DNA of 64,000 nucleotides from Pseudomonas fontis (GTDB lineage: Bacteria > Pseudomonadota > Gammaproteobacteria > Pseudomonadales > Pseudomonadaceae). This document shows positions 31,074 to 41,174 of this stretch, piece after piece. Numbering within the stretch: the first letter of the stretch is position 1; each line of letters starts with the position of its first letter. Under the pieces are notes generated by a model. It ran no database searches. It was given only the letters and a program-made list of their open reading frames with translations, and was not told the DNA's origin. Made by a program: the position numbers and the translations under genes. The stretch lies in the NCBI RefSeq assembly GCF_028656955.1, contig NZ_JAMDGY010000007.1:1-64000 (forward strand). The letters run 5' to 3'.

Positions 31074-31409
31074 ACACTACAACTTCACTCCCTACCGCGT
31101 TTCGCTGTGTGCTTTACGCTGTAAGTGGCGCGCATTCTAGGGATGCTTTGAAGAGTCGTCAACCCCTAGATATAAATTTATTTAAATCAATGACTTCGCC
31201 CTGCTTTCAGGCTGTAGGGCAGCCAATGCAGCGCCTGTCCTTTGACGATTTATTTCTGACGCCCGCGCTTCAAGGCGAGCCCGCACAATCGGGCACTTCA
31301 AGGCTTTTTGCCATCAGTGCCCTGTCGGCAACCGCCAAACGCCTCTATCCGGGCAAATGCGAAGCCACTACACTCAATCAAGTAAACCTACCTTGATGAG
31401 GCGTTAACG
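31074..31409. other. Gene-free region with the tRNA promoter
   Basis: 336 nt between the first tRNA-Glu and the gene at 31410. The left part carries the tRNA promoter. A short open frame at 31109-31396 shows no recognisable protein and crosses the promoter, so I do not annotate it. The rest shows no structure that I can name. Confidence 0.7.
31134..31162 (-). promoter_or_regulatory. Strong sigma70 promoter of the tRNA Glu/Gly array, stringent-type discriminator
   Basis: Read on the minus strand: TTGACG (31157-31162), 17-nt spacer, TAGAAT (31134-31139), then GCGCGCC directly downstream of the -10. A GC-rich discriminator after a near-consensus promoter is typical of stable RNA genes under ppGpp/DksA control. 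The start would be about 55 nt before the first tRNA. Confidence 0.85.
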
Positions 31410-32177
31410 GTGACACCACTTCTGATTACCCTGCTTATAGTAGCGGGTATCGCGTTATTGATCGTGATCGGCTACCTGAACAACGTGGTCGAGAACAACA
31501 AGCTGGAACGCGCCCGTCTCAAGGTCGAACTGGCAGAGCGCCTGCGCCGTTGCGGTGAAATCACCGAAACCTTCCCCGGCCAGTTGATGACGCCTGCCCT
31601 CAAGCTGCTGCTGACCCGCCTGGAGTTGAACCTCAACCAGCGTCAACTGAGCCTGGACAAGAACAGCAGCAGCATTCGTTCGCGCATTGCCGAGCTGGAA
31701 GGCCTGATCGCCAAGGGTGAGTCGCTGCCGGTGAACAACCCGCCGGGCCCGATCCAGACCGAAGCACGGGCCAAGGATGTGCGCTTCCTGCTCGAAGCGC
31801 TGCACAGCCAGGTGGTACGTGCTTCCCAGGAAGGTTTCCTGGCGCACAACGAAGCCAAGTACTGGGTCAAGGAAATCCGCCACATCCTGGTGCTGCTGCA
31901 TATCGAGTTCTTCAACAACCTCGGCCAGGCAGCCTTGCAGCAGAACCAGCCTGGGCATGCACGCCTGGCGTTCGAACGCGGGGTGCAGTACCTGCGTAAA
32001 CAGCCAGACCCGGTGCAGTACCGTGAACAGCTCGAGTACATGGAGAAGTTGCTGGCTCGCGCCAATGCCATGGTGCTGGACAAGATCGAGCCGGCCGCAG
32101 ACGAGGTCAACGAACTGACCGAAGGGCTGAAGGCTGACCCGTCGGATGACTGGAAGAAGAAGGTTATCTACGACTGA
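31410..32177 (+). CDS. Conserved membrane-anchored protein of unknown function
   Basis: A 255-residue protein with one N-terminal membrane helix (residues about 3-22, LLITLLIVAGIALLIVIGYL), then a long, mostly helical cytoplasmic part with coiled-coil character (about 28-110) and a TPR-like helical region (EFFNNLGQAALQQNQPGHARLAFERGVQYL-type segment near 170-200). Start is GTG at 31410, preceded by GATGAGG. It is a pseudomonad-conserved hypothetical by my recollection. No enzymatic motif is visible. Confidence 0.85.
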   Translation: MTPLLITLLIVAGIALLIVIGYLNNVVENNKLERARLKVELAERLRRCGEITETFPGQLMTPALKLLLTRLELNLNQRQLSLDKNSSSIRSRIAELEGLIAKGESLPVNNPPGPIQTEARAKDVRFLLEALHSQVVRASQEGFLAHNEAKYWVKEIRHILVLLHIEFFNNLGQAALQQNQPGHARLAFERGVQYLRKQPDPVQYREQLEYMEKLLARANAMVLDKIEPAADEVNELTEGLKADPSDDWKKKVIYD

Positions 32178-32233
32178 CAATCTTTGTAGCTGGGTCGCTG
32201 GCCGGCTCCTACAGGGTTGTGAGCGTCAAAGCG

Positions 32234-32262
32234 GAGGGGGCCATCAAGGCCCCCTCTTCTAT
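32234..32262. terminator. Terminator between the convergent genes at 31410 and 32264
   Basis: 9-bp stem GAGGGGGCC/GGCCCCCTC (32234-32242 with 32248-32256), followed by TTCTATTT on the plus strand. It lies 57 nt after one stop and just before the other. Confidence 0.7.
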
Positions 32263-32263
32263 T

Positions 32264-32746
32264 TCAGCAGTCAGTCGATTGCAGGAATATCTGCGCCAGG
32301 CGCTCGATCCCGGCCTGGTCCTCAACGCTGAAGCGCGCCAGCTTCGGGCTGTCCAGATCCAGCACGCCAATCAGGCGACCGTCCTTGACCAACGGAATCA
32401 CCAGCTCGCTGTTCGAGGCGCTGTCACAGGCAATGTGCCCCGGGAACGCATGCACGTCCTCGACCCGCTGGGTCTCGCGCGCTTGCGCCGCTGCACCACA
32501 CACGCCCCGCCCGAAGGGGATCCGCACACACGCCACCTGCCCCTGAAACGGCCCAAGCACCAGTTGCTCATCGCGATTCAGATAGAAGCCCGCCCAGTTC
32601 AGGTCTTCGACCTGGGTATAAAGGAAGGCGGAGAACTGCGCGGCGTTGGCGATGAAGTCTCGCTCACCTGCCAGCAGCGCTTCCAGCTGGGCGGCCAGCA
32701 GGCCATAACCGGCCAGGCCGGCGCCCGTCGCGTTCAAATCGATCAT
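32264..32746 (-). CDS. GAF-domain free methionine-(R)-sulfoxide reductase
   Basis: A 160-residue single GAF domain of the fRMsr (MsrC) family. The three conserved cysteines are present: ACVRIPFGRGVC (two) and HIACDSASNSE (one). These are the catalytic and resolving cysteines that reduce free Met-R-O. Its start overlaps the stop of the ATPase gene by 1 nt (TGATG-like), so it is an operon of two. A typical length for the family. Confidence 0.9.
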   Translation of the reverse strand: MIDLNATGAGLAGYGLLAAQLEALLAGERDFIANAAQFSAFLYTQVEDLNWAGFYLNRDEQLVLGPFQGQVACVRIPFGRGVCGAAAQARETQRVEDVHAFPGHIACDSASNSELVIPLVKDGRLIGVLDLDSPKLARFSVEDQAGIERLAQIFLQSTDC

Positions 32747-33633
32747 CAGTGTTGCTCCAGCAATTTGAGTCCTACCCAGTAACGGGCGAATTGATAAGCA
32801 CAGCGGCCGTTACGGTTGCCCCGCCCGGTTGCCCAGCGAATGGCCGCCTTTTCCAGTTCTTCATCGCGCACCCAGGCCAGCCCCGCTCGCGCGGCAAGCT
32901 GACCGATCCAATGCTCGACCACATCGAGGAAGTGCTCCTGGGTGAAGGGATAGAACGACAGCCACAAGCCGAAACGGTCGGACAAGGCGATCTTGTCTTC
33001 CACCGCTTCGCTTGGGTGCAGCTCGCCATCGATCATTTTCCAGTGTTCGTTATCGCTCTGCTTCTCCGGCACCAGGTGCCGGCGGTTCGACGTGGCGTAC
33101 AGCAGCACGTTGTCCGGCGCCTGCTCCAGGGAGCCATCAAGCACGCTCTTGAGCACGCGGTAGTCGCCCTCGCCCGCTTCGAATGAAAGGTCGTCGCAGA
33201 ACAATACAAAACGCTGTGGCAGCTTGTGCAGTTGCTCGACCACCCGCGGCAGATCCGCCAGGTGATCGCGCTCGATCTCGATCAGGCGCAGGCCCGCCTC
33301 GGCATGCTCGGCAAGCAAGGCTCGCACCAGCGAGGATTTACCGGTGCCACGCGAACCCCAGAGCAGCGCGTGGTTCGCCGGCATGCCATCGAGAAACTGG
33401 CGGGTGTTGCGGCCCAGCTGCTCGCGCTGCTTGTCGACGCCGATCAGGTCAGACAGGCGCATGTCCAGGCTGACCTCCAATGGCATCAGGAAGCCGCTTC
33501 GACCTTCACGTTGCCAGCGGGCCGCCAGGCTGTGGTTCCAGTCGATGTCGGTACGCAGTGCCGGTAGCAGGGGTTCCAGTCGTGCCAGCACCGTTTCGGC
33601 ACGCTCGAGAAATGCATTCAAACGGGAGTCCAC
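32746..33633 (-). CDS. DUF815 AAA-type ATPase
   Basis: A 295-residue protein of the DUF815 family: Walker A GSRGTGKSSLVRAL near residue 92 and Walker B RFVLFCDDLSFE near 140, followed by YATSNRRHLVPE (sensor 1) near 180 and a C-terminal lid. The family is widespread but its role is unknown. The start chosen (33633) leaves an N-terminal helical region of about 90 residues. It is divergent from the sagS homologue, with 125 nt between them. Confidence 0.88.
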   Translation of the reverse strand: MDSRLNAFLERAETVLARLEPLLPALRTDIDWNHSLAARWQREGRSGFLMPLEVSLDMRLSDLIGVDKQREQLGRNTRQFLDGMPANHALLWGSRGTGKSSLVRALLAEHAEAGLRLIEIERDHLADLPRVVEQLHKLPQRFVLFCDDLSFEAGEGDYRVLKSVLDGSLEQAPDNVLLYATSNRRHLVPEKQSDNEHWKMIDGELHPSEAVEDKIALSDRFGLWLSFYPFTQEHFLDVVEHWIGQLAARAGLAWVRDEELEKAAIRWATGRGNRNGRCAYQFARYWVGLKLLEQH

Positions 33634-33758
33634 GTTAAGTCCTCAAGACAGATTCAAGGGTATCGGGGCAAACTGAATGTGCGACAGTACGTGCCAGCAG
33701 CCGGGGTTGATCGGCTATGCTTGCGCAGCGCATGGAACGTGGAACTGGCTCGGGACAC

Positions 33759-36066
<2,308 letters not shown>

Positions 36067-36074
<8 letters not shown>

Positions 36075-36552
36075 GCAACTTCTCGATCAAGTCGCTAAGC
36101 GCTTCGGGCTTGGTGGTCGGCGCAAAGCGCATGACCTTGCCGGTATTCGGATCGACCAGGAACTTGGTGAAGTTCCACTTGATACGCTGCGAGCCCAGCA
36201 GACCCGGCGCGCGCTTCTTCAGCTCGACGAACAACGGCGATGCACCGCCACCGTTGACCTCGACCTTCTTGAACAGCGGGAAGCTGACACCAAAGTTCAG
36301 CTCGCAGAACTGCGAGATCGCCTGCTCATCACCCGGCTCCTGCTTGCCGAACTGGTTGCAGGGGAACCCGAGCACTACCAGGCCACGCGCGCGATAGCGC
36401 TCCCAGAGCGCCTCCAGCCCTTTGTATTGCGGGGTGAAACCGCATTGGCTGGCTGTATTGACCACCAGCACGGCCTTGGCCGGGAAGTCCGCCAGGGTCT
36501 TTTGCTCGCCCTTCATCGTGGTGCAGGGGATATTCAGCAATGCATCAGCCAT
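36067..36552 (-). CDS. Glutathione peroxidase family (thiol peroxidase)
   Basis: A 161-residue peroxidase. The peroxidatic Cys is in VVNTASQCGFTPQY near residue 37 (Cys, not selenocysteine), the Gln in GFPCNQFGKQEPG and the Trp in WNFTKFLVD complete the tetrad. The second Cys in GFPCNQFG suggests thioredoxin-dependent recycling, as is usual for bacterial members. It precedes no other gene on its strand after msrB and shares its stop region with sagS. Confidence 0.93.
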
Positions 36553-36588
36553 GACGGCGCTCCTTGGTTGTTCGGCGTGGGGCAGTGG

Positions 36589-36981
36589 TTAACGCGGGAC
36601 CAGGTCCAGGCACACCGAGTTGATGCAGTAACGCAGGCCCGTCGGCGGCGGGCCGTCGGGGAACACATGGCCCAGGTGTGCGTCGCACTGGGCACAGGTG
36701 ACCTCGGTGCGGATCATGCCGTGGGAAACGTCGCGGATCTCGACCATCGCACTGTCGGCGATCGGCTCATAGAAGCTCGGCCAGCCGCAGCCGGAATCGA
36801 ACTTGCTGGCGGAATCGAACAGCGCCGCGTTGCAGCAGATGCAATGGTAGACGCCATCGGTCTTGGTGCCATTGTATTTACCGCTGAACGGGCGCTCGGT
36901 GCCTTTGAGCCGGCACACGTTGTACTGTTCCGGGTCGAGCATCGCGCGCCATTCTTCCAGGGTTTTCTCGATCTTTTCCAT
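36589..36981 (-). CDS. msrB: Peptide methionine-(R)-S-oxide reductase
   Basis: A 130-residue MsrB. Zinc ligands are in CICCNAALF and [12 protein letters not shown], and the catalytic Cys in [12 protein letters not shown] near the C-terminus. It reduces Met-R-O in proteins using thioredoxin. It is cotranscribed with the peroxidase downstream (36-nt gap): an antioxidant pair. Confidence 0.96.
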   Translation of the reverse strand: MEKIEKTLEEWRAMLDPEQYNVCRLKGTERPFSGKYNGTKTDGVYHCICCNAALFDSASKFDSGCGWPSFYEPIADSAMVEIRDVSHGMIRTEVTCAQCDAHLGHVFPDGPPPTGLRYCINSVCLDLVPR

Positions 36982-37000
36982 TGGCAGGCCTCATCAAGCT

Positions 37001-37034
37001 AAAAAGCCCGCACTGTGTCTTTTCCACAGCGCGG
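37001..37034 (-). terminator. Terminator-like hairpin upstream of msrB
   Basis: On the minus strand a stem of 5 + 5 bp with one mismatch (37006-37016 with 37024-37034) is followed by TTTTT, 20 nt before the msrB start. No minus-strand gene lies upstream, because alaA diverges, so it may be a leader attenuator of msrB rather than a normal terminator. Confidence 0.5.
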
Positions 37035-37144
37035 GTGGCACGTATTATTGCGCCTCATCAGACGCCAGTCTGGCACCCGTGTTACGCGCATTTCAAACCT
37101 TTTCACTGCGCAACGCGGCGATCTTTTCTTATTGGGATCACATC

Positions 37145-38356
37145 ATGCAGGTCAGCAAATCGAACAAGCTCGCCAATGTCTGCTACGACATTCGCGGCCC
37201 GGTGCTCAAGCACGCCAAGCGTCTGGAGGAGGAAGGCCACCGTATCCTCAAGCTGAACATCGGCAACCCGGCACCCTTTGGTTTCGAAGCGCCGGACGAA
37301 ATCCTCCAGGACGTGATCCGCAACCTGCCGACCGCACAAGGCTACAGCGACTCCAAGGGCCTGTTCAGCGCGCGCAAGGCGGTGATGCAGTATTACCAGC
37401 AAAAGCAGGTCGAAGGTGTCGGCATCGAAGACATCTACCTGGGCAACGGCGTCTCCGAGCTGATCGTGATGTCGATGCAGGCATTGCTCAACAATGGCGA
37501 CGAAGTGCTGATCCCGGCCCCGGACTACCCGCTGTGGACCGCCGCCGTGAGCCTGGCTGGCGGCAACCCGGTGCACTACCTGTGCGACGAGCAGGCCAAC
37601 TGGTTCCCTGACCTGGACGACATCAAGGCCAAGATCACCCCGAACACCAAGGCCCTGGTGCTGATCAACCCGAACAACCCGACCGGCGCCGTGTACTCGC
37701 GCGACCTGCTGCTGGGCATGCTGGAAATCGCCCGCCAGCACAACCTGGTGGTGTTCTCCGACGAGATCTACGACAAGATCCTCTACGACGATGCCGTGCA
37801 CATCTGCACCGCTTCGCTGGCCCCGGACCTGCTCTGCCTGACCTTCAACGGCCTGTCCAAGTCCTACCGCGTGGCGGGCTTCCGCTCCGGCTGGCTGGCC
37901 ATCTCCGGGCCCAAGCAGCATGCCCAGAGCTACATCGAAGGCATCGACATGCTGGCCAACATGCGCCTGTGTGCCAACGTGCCAAGCCAGCACGCGATCC
38001 AGACCGCCCTGGGCGGCTACCAGAGCATCAATGACCTGGTCCTGCCACCTGGCCGCCTGCTTGAGCAGCGCAACCGCACCTGGGAACTGCTCAACGACAT
38101 CCCTGGCGTCAGCTGCGTGAAGCCGATGGGCGCCCTGTACGCCTTCCCGCGGATCGATCCGAAGGTCTGCCCGATCTTCAATGACGAGAAGTTCGCCCTC
38201 GACCTGCTGCTGTCGGAAAAACTCCTGATCGTGCAAGGCACCGCCTTCAACTGGCCGTGGCCGGACCACTTCCGCGTCGTCACCCTGCCACGGGTCGACG
38301 AGCTGGAGCAGGCAATCGGGCGCATCGGCAACTTCCTGAAGACCTACCAGCAGTAA
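37145..38356 (+). CDS. alaA: Alanine/pyruvate aminotransferase, AlaA type
   Basis: A 403-residue fold-type I PLP aminotransferase. Features: LNIGNPAPFGFEAPDEIL near residue 35, the YLGNGVSELI segment near 98, NPNNPTGAVYSR near 178, and the PLP lysine in FNGLSKSYRVAGFRSGW near 243. It is close in length and motifs to E. coli AlaA (YfbQ), which transaminates pyruvate to alanine. Start ATG at 37145 (MQVSKSNKLAN). It is divergent from msrB. Confidence 0.92.
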   Translation: MQVSKSNKLANVCYDIRGPVLKHAKRLEEEGHRILKLNIGNPAPFGFEAPDEILQDVIRNLPTAQGYSDSKGLFSARKAVMQYYQQKQVEGVGIEDIYLGNGVSELIVMSMQALLNNGDEVLIPAPDYPLWTAAVSLAGGNPVHYLCDEQANWFPDLDDIKAKITPNTKALVLINPNNPTGAVYSRDLLLGMLEIARQHNLVVFSDEIYDKILYDDAVHICTASLAPDLLCLTFNGLSKSYRVAGFRSGWLAISGPKQHAQSYIEGIDMLANMRLCANVPSQHAIQTALGGYQSINDLVLPPGRLLEQRNRTWELLNDIPGVSCVKPMGALYAFPRIDPKVCPIFNDEKFALDLLLSEKLLIVQGTAFNWPWPDHFRVVTLPRVDELEQAIGRIGNFLKTYQQ

Positions 38357-38365
38357 CCTACACTC

Positions 38366-38396
38366 AAGCCTGCGCCGTCCGTGGCGCAGGCTTCGT
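38366..38396 (+). terminator. Hairpin downstream of alaA
   Basis: 11-bp stem (38366-38376 with 38383-38393) followed by CTTCG; a weak U tract makes it a possible terminator only. Confidence 0.5.
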
Positions 38397-38572
38397 CCTG
38401 CGGAGCCTTCCGACATTTCCTACCCACCGCTCTGGCGCGCGGGCTAGCTGGATGCGCCCAAAACGCGGGTATGTACACAGTTTGAAATAGTCGATCAGTT
38501 GAATAGACCGGGCGCGCACCTTATATACCCCGCATACGCTAGATTTCTGTCCATCAGGAGAACGAAACAACC

Positions 38573-39460
38573 ATGATGCGCATTTTGCTGTTTGTGGCCA
38601 CCAACCTTGCGGTCGTGCTGATTGCCAGCATTACCCTGAGCCTTTTCGGCTTCAACGGGTTCATGGCGGCAAACGGAGTTGACCTCAAGCTCGATCAGTT
38701 GCTGATTTTCTGCGCCGTGTTCGGCTTTGCCGGCTCGCTGATCTCGCTGTTCATCTCCAAGTGGATGGCGAAGATGAGCACGGGTACCCAGATCATCAGC
38801 CAGCCACGCACTCGTCATGAGCAATGGCTGCTGCAGACCGTTGAAGAGCTGTCCCGCGAGGCCGGTATCAAGATGCCGGAAGTGGGTATCTTCCCGGCCT
38901 ACGAGGCCAACGCCTTTGCCACCGGCTGGAACCGTAACGATGCGCTGGTCGCGGTCAGCCAGGGCCTGCTCGAGCGTTTCTCGCCCGATGAGGTGCGTGC
39001 CGTACTGGCCCACGAAATCGGCCACGTCGCCAACGGCGACATGGTCACCCTGGCCTTGGTCCAGGGCGTGGTGAACACCTTCGTGATGTTCTTTGCGCGG
39101 ATCATCGGCAATTTTGTCGACAAGGTGATCTTCAAGAACGAAGGCGGCCAAGGCATTGCCTACTACATCGCGACCATCGTCGCCGAGCTGGTACTGGGTA
39201 TCCTGGCCAGCACCATCGTCATGTGGTTCTCGCGCAAACGCGAGTACCGCGCCGACGAAGCCGGTGCCCGCCTGGCCGGCACCAGCGCAATGATCAGCGC
39301 CTTGCAGCGCCTGCGTTCGGAACAAGGCGTGCCGGTACACATGCCGGACACCCTGAATGCCTTCGGCATCAACGGCGGCCTGAAGCAAGGCCTGGCTGGC
39401 CTGCTGATGAGCCACCCACCGCTGGAAGACCGTATCGAAGCGCTGCGCCGTCGCGGTTAA
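38573..39460 (+). CDS. htpX: Membrane protease HtpX
   Basis: A 295-residue inner-membrane zinc metalloprotease acting in membrane protein quality control. Two N-terminal helices (4-25, 37-58), the [10 protein letters not shown] zinc motif near residue 143-152, two further helices (about 158-180 and 193-215), and the third ligand Glu in the [10 protein letters not shown] segment near 223. Standard length. It is preceded by AGGAGAACGAAAC and ends at a terminator shared with tpm. Confidence 0.96.
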   Translation: MMRILLFVATNLAVVLIASITLSLFGFNGFMAANGVDLKLDQLLIFCAVFGFAGSLISLFISKWMAKMSTGTQIISQPRTRHEQWLLQTVEELSREAGIKMPEVGIFPAYEANAFATGWNRNDALVAVSQGLLERFSPDEVRAVLAHEIGHVANGDMVTLALVQGVVNTFVMFFARIIGNFVDKVIFKNEGGQGIAYYIATIVAELVLGILASTIVMWFSRKREYRADEAGARLAGTSAMISALQRLRSEQGVPVHMPDTLNAFGINGGLKQGLAGLLMSHPPLEDRIEALRRRG

Positions 39461-39476
39461 GCGTCAAGGCGACAAC

Positions 39477-39507
39477 AAAGGGCGACCCCAGGGTCGCCCT
39501 TTTTTTG
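39477..39507. terminator. Bidirectional terminator between htpX and tpm
   Basis: 12-bp perfect stem (39477-39488 with 39491-39502) with a run of T9 on the right. It serves both convergent genes. Confidence 0.9.
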
Positions 39508-40158
39508 TCAGCGCTGCACACGGTAGACCCGCTCCAGCAACCAATGGGTACCGGCCTGGAGAAACTTCGGGCTGTCCTGCAGGATGTCATGCGCGGCAAG
39601 CTCCTGGGGCTGCCAGGCCGGGAACAAGCGCTGCACCTCCTGAGCGGTGACAGCGAACGGCGGGCCGTCGATCTGCTCCTGCGGGTAGTCCAGGGTAATC
39701 AGCAGCCCCTGGCTGCCCGCTGGCAACAGCGTGTGCAGATGCTCGGCGTACCGCGTGCGCATCTCGAACGGCAACGCGATCACCGCAGCGCGGTCGTACA
39801 GCGCCGAGCAGCCGGCCACGTCCAGCGCTGTCAGCGCGAAGAAATCCCCACACCAGATCTCGATGTCTTCACAGCGATACACCTTGAACGCCCCACGCTG
39901 CTCTATCTGCGGCACCAACTGATGTTCGTCGAAGAAGTCCGCCACCGCGCGCTCCGACAACTCGACCCCGAGCACCTGCAAGCCCTGCCCTGCCAGCCAG
40001 AGCATGTCCAGGCTCTTGCCACACAAGGGCACCAGCACCCGTGCGCCCGCTGGGACCCCCAGCGCAGGCCAGTACTGTTGCAGGTAAGCGTTGACCTGCG
40101 GCTGATGAAAAGCGATCTGATTACTCGTCCAGCGTGAATGCCAAAATTCTGCCTGCAT
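39508..40158 (-). CDS. tpm: Thiopurine S-methyltransferase family protein
   Basis: A 216-residue SAM-dependent methyltransferase. The SAM motif [18 protein letters not shown] is near residue 40-57, [16 protein letters not shown] at the N-terminus, and [10 protein letters not shown] near 120. Bacterial TPMTs of this genus confer tellurite or selenite tolerance by methylation; the role here is not established. The SD AGGTGAACC precedes the ATG. Confidence 0.92.
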   Translation of the reverse strand: MQAEFWHSRWTSNQIAFHQPQVNAYLQQYWPALGVPAGARVLVPLCGKSLDMLWLAGQGLQVLGVELSERAVADFFDEHQLVPQIEQRGAFKVYRCEDIEIWCGDFFALTALDVAGCSALYDRAAVIALPFEMRTRYAEHLHTLLPAGSQGLLITLDYPQEQIDGPPFAVTAQEVQRLFPAWQPQELAAHDILQDSPKFLQAGTHWLLERVYRVQR

Positions 40159-40260
40159 GGTTCACCTCGATAAATTCGATCAAATACTGCGAAAACTTAT
40201 ATTAGATTTAGATCAATATTCTGCCTGAAGATAGCTCATCTTAACTTCAGGAGCACTTAC

Positions 40261-41028
40261 ATGCTGCCCAGCCTGTTTATATCTCACGGCTCCCCGATGC
40301 TTGCCCTGGAACCCGGTGCCAGCGGGCCTGCACTCAAGCGCCTGGCGAGCGAGCTGGCACGACCGAAAGCCATTGTCCTGGTGTCGGCGCACTGGGAAAG
40401 CCATGAACTCTGGGTGTCGAGCAATGCACACCCGCGAACCTGGCACGATTTTGGTGGTTTCCCAGCAGCCCTGTTTGCCGTGCAGTATCCGGCGCCGGGT
40501 GAACCGGCCCTGGCCGAGCGCGTGGCCGGCCTGCTCGGCGAGGCGGGCCTCGCGGCACGCCTGGACCCGCAACGGCCGCTTGACCACGGGGCATGGGTGC
40601 CGCTGTCGCTGATGTATCCGGAGGCGGACATTCCCATCGTGCAGGTCTCCCTGCCTACCCAGAGCGGCCCACAGCTGCAGGAGCAGGTTGGCCAGGCACT
40701 GGCGGCGCTGCGTGGCGAAGGGGTCCTGCTGATCGGCTCCGGGAGCATTACCCACAACCTCGGCGAGCTGGACTGGCGCGCCGGGCCGGACAGCGTGGAG
40801 CCCTGGGCGCTGGCATTTCGCGACTGGATAATCGAGAAGCTTGCGGCCGGGGACACTGCGGCGCTACTCGATTACCGCCAGCAAGCGCCCTATGCGGTGC
40901 GCAGCCATCCGAGCGATGAGCATTTGTTGCCGCTGTATTTTGCACGCGGAGCCGGGGGGCGATTCGGGATTGCCCACCAGGGGTTCACGATGGGCGCGCT
41001 GGGGATGGATATCTACCGCTTTGATTGA
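40261..41028 (+). CDS. 4,5-DOPA dioxygenase extradiol-like protein (LigB/YgiD family)
   Basis: A 255-residue protein of the LigB superfamily: N-terminal SLFISHGSPMLALEPG with the metal-binding His, SAHWESHELWVSS near 50, DHGAWVPLSLMYPEADIP near 118, and the ligand His in HPSDEHLLPLYFARGAGG near 220. It has the length of YgiD and plant DOPA 4,5-dioxygenases. It is divergent from tpm, with about 100 AT-rich nt between. The bacterial substrate is not known. Confidence 0.9.
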   Translation: MLPSLFISHGSPMLALEPGASGPALKRLASELARPKAIVLVSAHWESHELWVSSNAHPRTWHDFGGFPAALFAVQYPAPGEPALAERVAGLLGEAGLAARLDPQRPLDHGAWVPLSLMYPEADIPIVQVSLPTQSGPQLQEQVGQALAALRGEGVLLIGSGSITHNLGELDWRAGPDSVEPWALAFRDWIIEKLAAGDTAALLDYRQQAPYAVRSHPSDEHLLPLYFARGAGGRFGIAHQGFTMGALGMDIYRFD

Positions 41029-41042
41029 TCCTGAGGGCCTCA

Positions 41043-41111
41043 TCGCCGGCAAGGCCGGCTCCCACAGGGTTCATTCGGCATGATATCTGTGGGAGCCGGC
41101 CTTGCCGGCGA
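41043..41111. repeat. Inverted pair of REP elements (BIME)
   Basis: Perfect 25-bp arms at 41043-41067 and 41087-41111, separated by 19 nt. Each has the Pseudomonas REP palindrome core GCCGGCAAGGCCGGC and the CTCCCACAG tail. It lies just after the dioxygenase stop and before the deaD terminator. Such pairs are mobilised by REP-associated transposases (none seen here). Confidence 0.9.
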
Positions 41112-41126
41112 TTGGGCCCGAACAGG

Positions 41127-41162
41127 CAAAAAAAATCCCCGAACCAGTCGGGGATTTTTTTA
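41127..41162. terminator. Bidirectional terminator between the dioxygenase and deaD genes
   Basis: Stem AATCCCC/GGGGATT (41134-41140 with 41150-41156) with A8 on the left and T7 on the right. Confidence 0.85.
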
Positions 41163-41174
41163 TTCACTCAGGAA

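Noticed and set aside
31109..31396. 95-residue plus-strand open frame before 31410
   Set aside because: Crosses the tRNA promoter, no ribosome site, no similarity.
41043..41111. Inverted repeat considered as ends of an insertion sequence
   Set aside because: Only 19 nt lie between the arms, with no transposase; the sequence is a typical REP pair.
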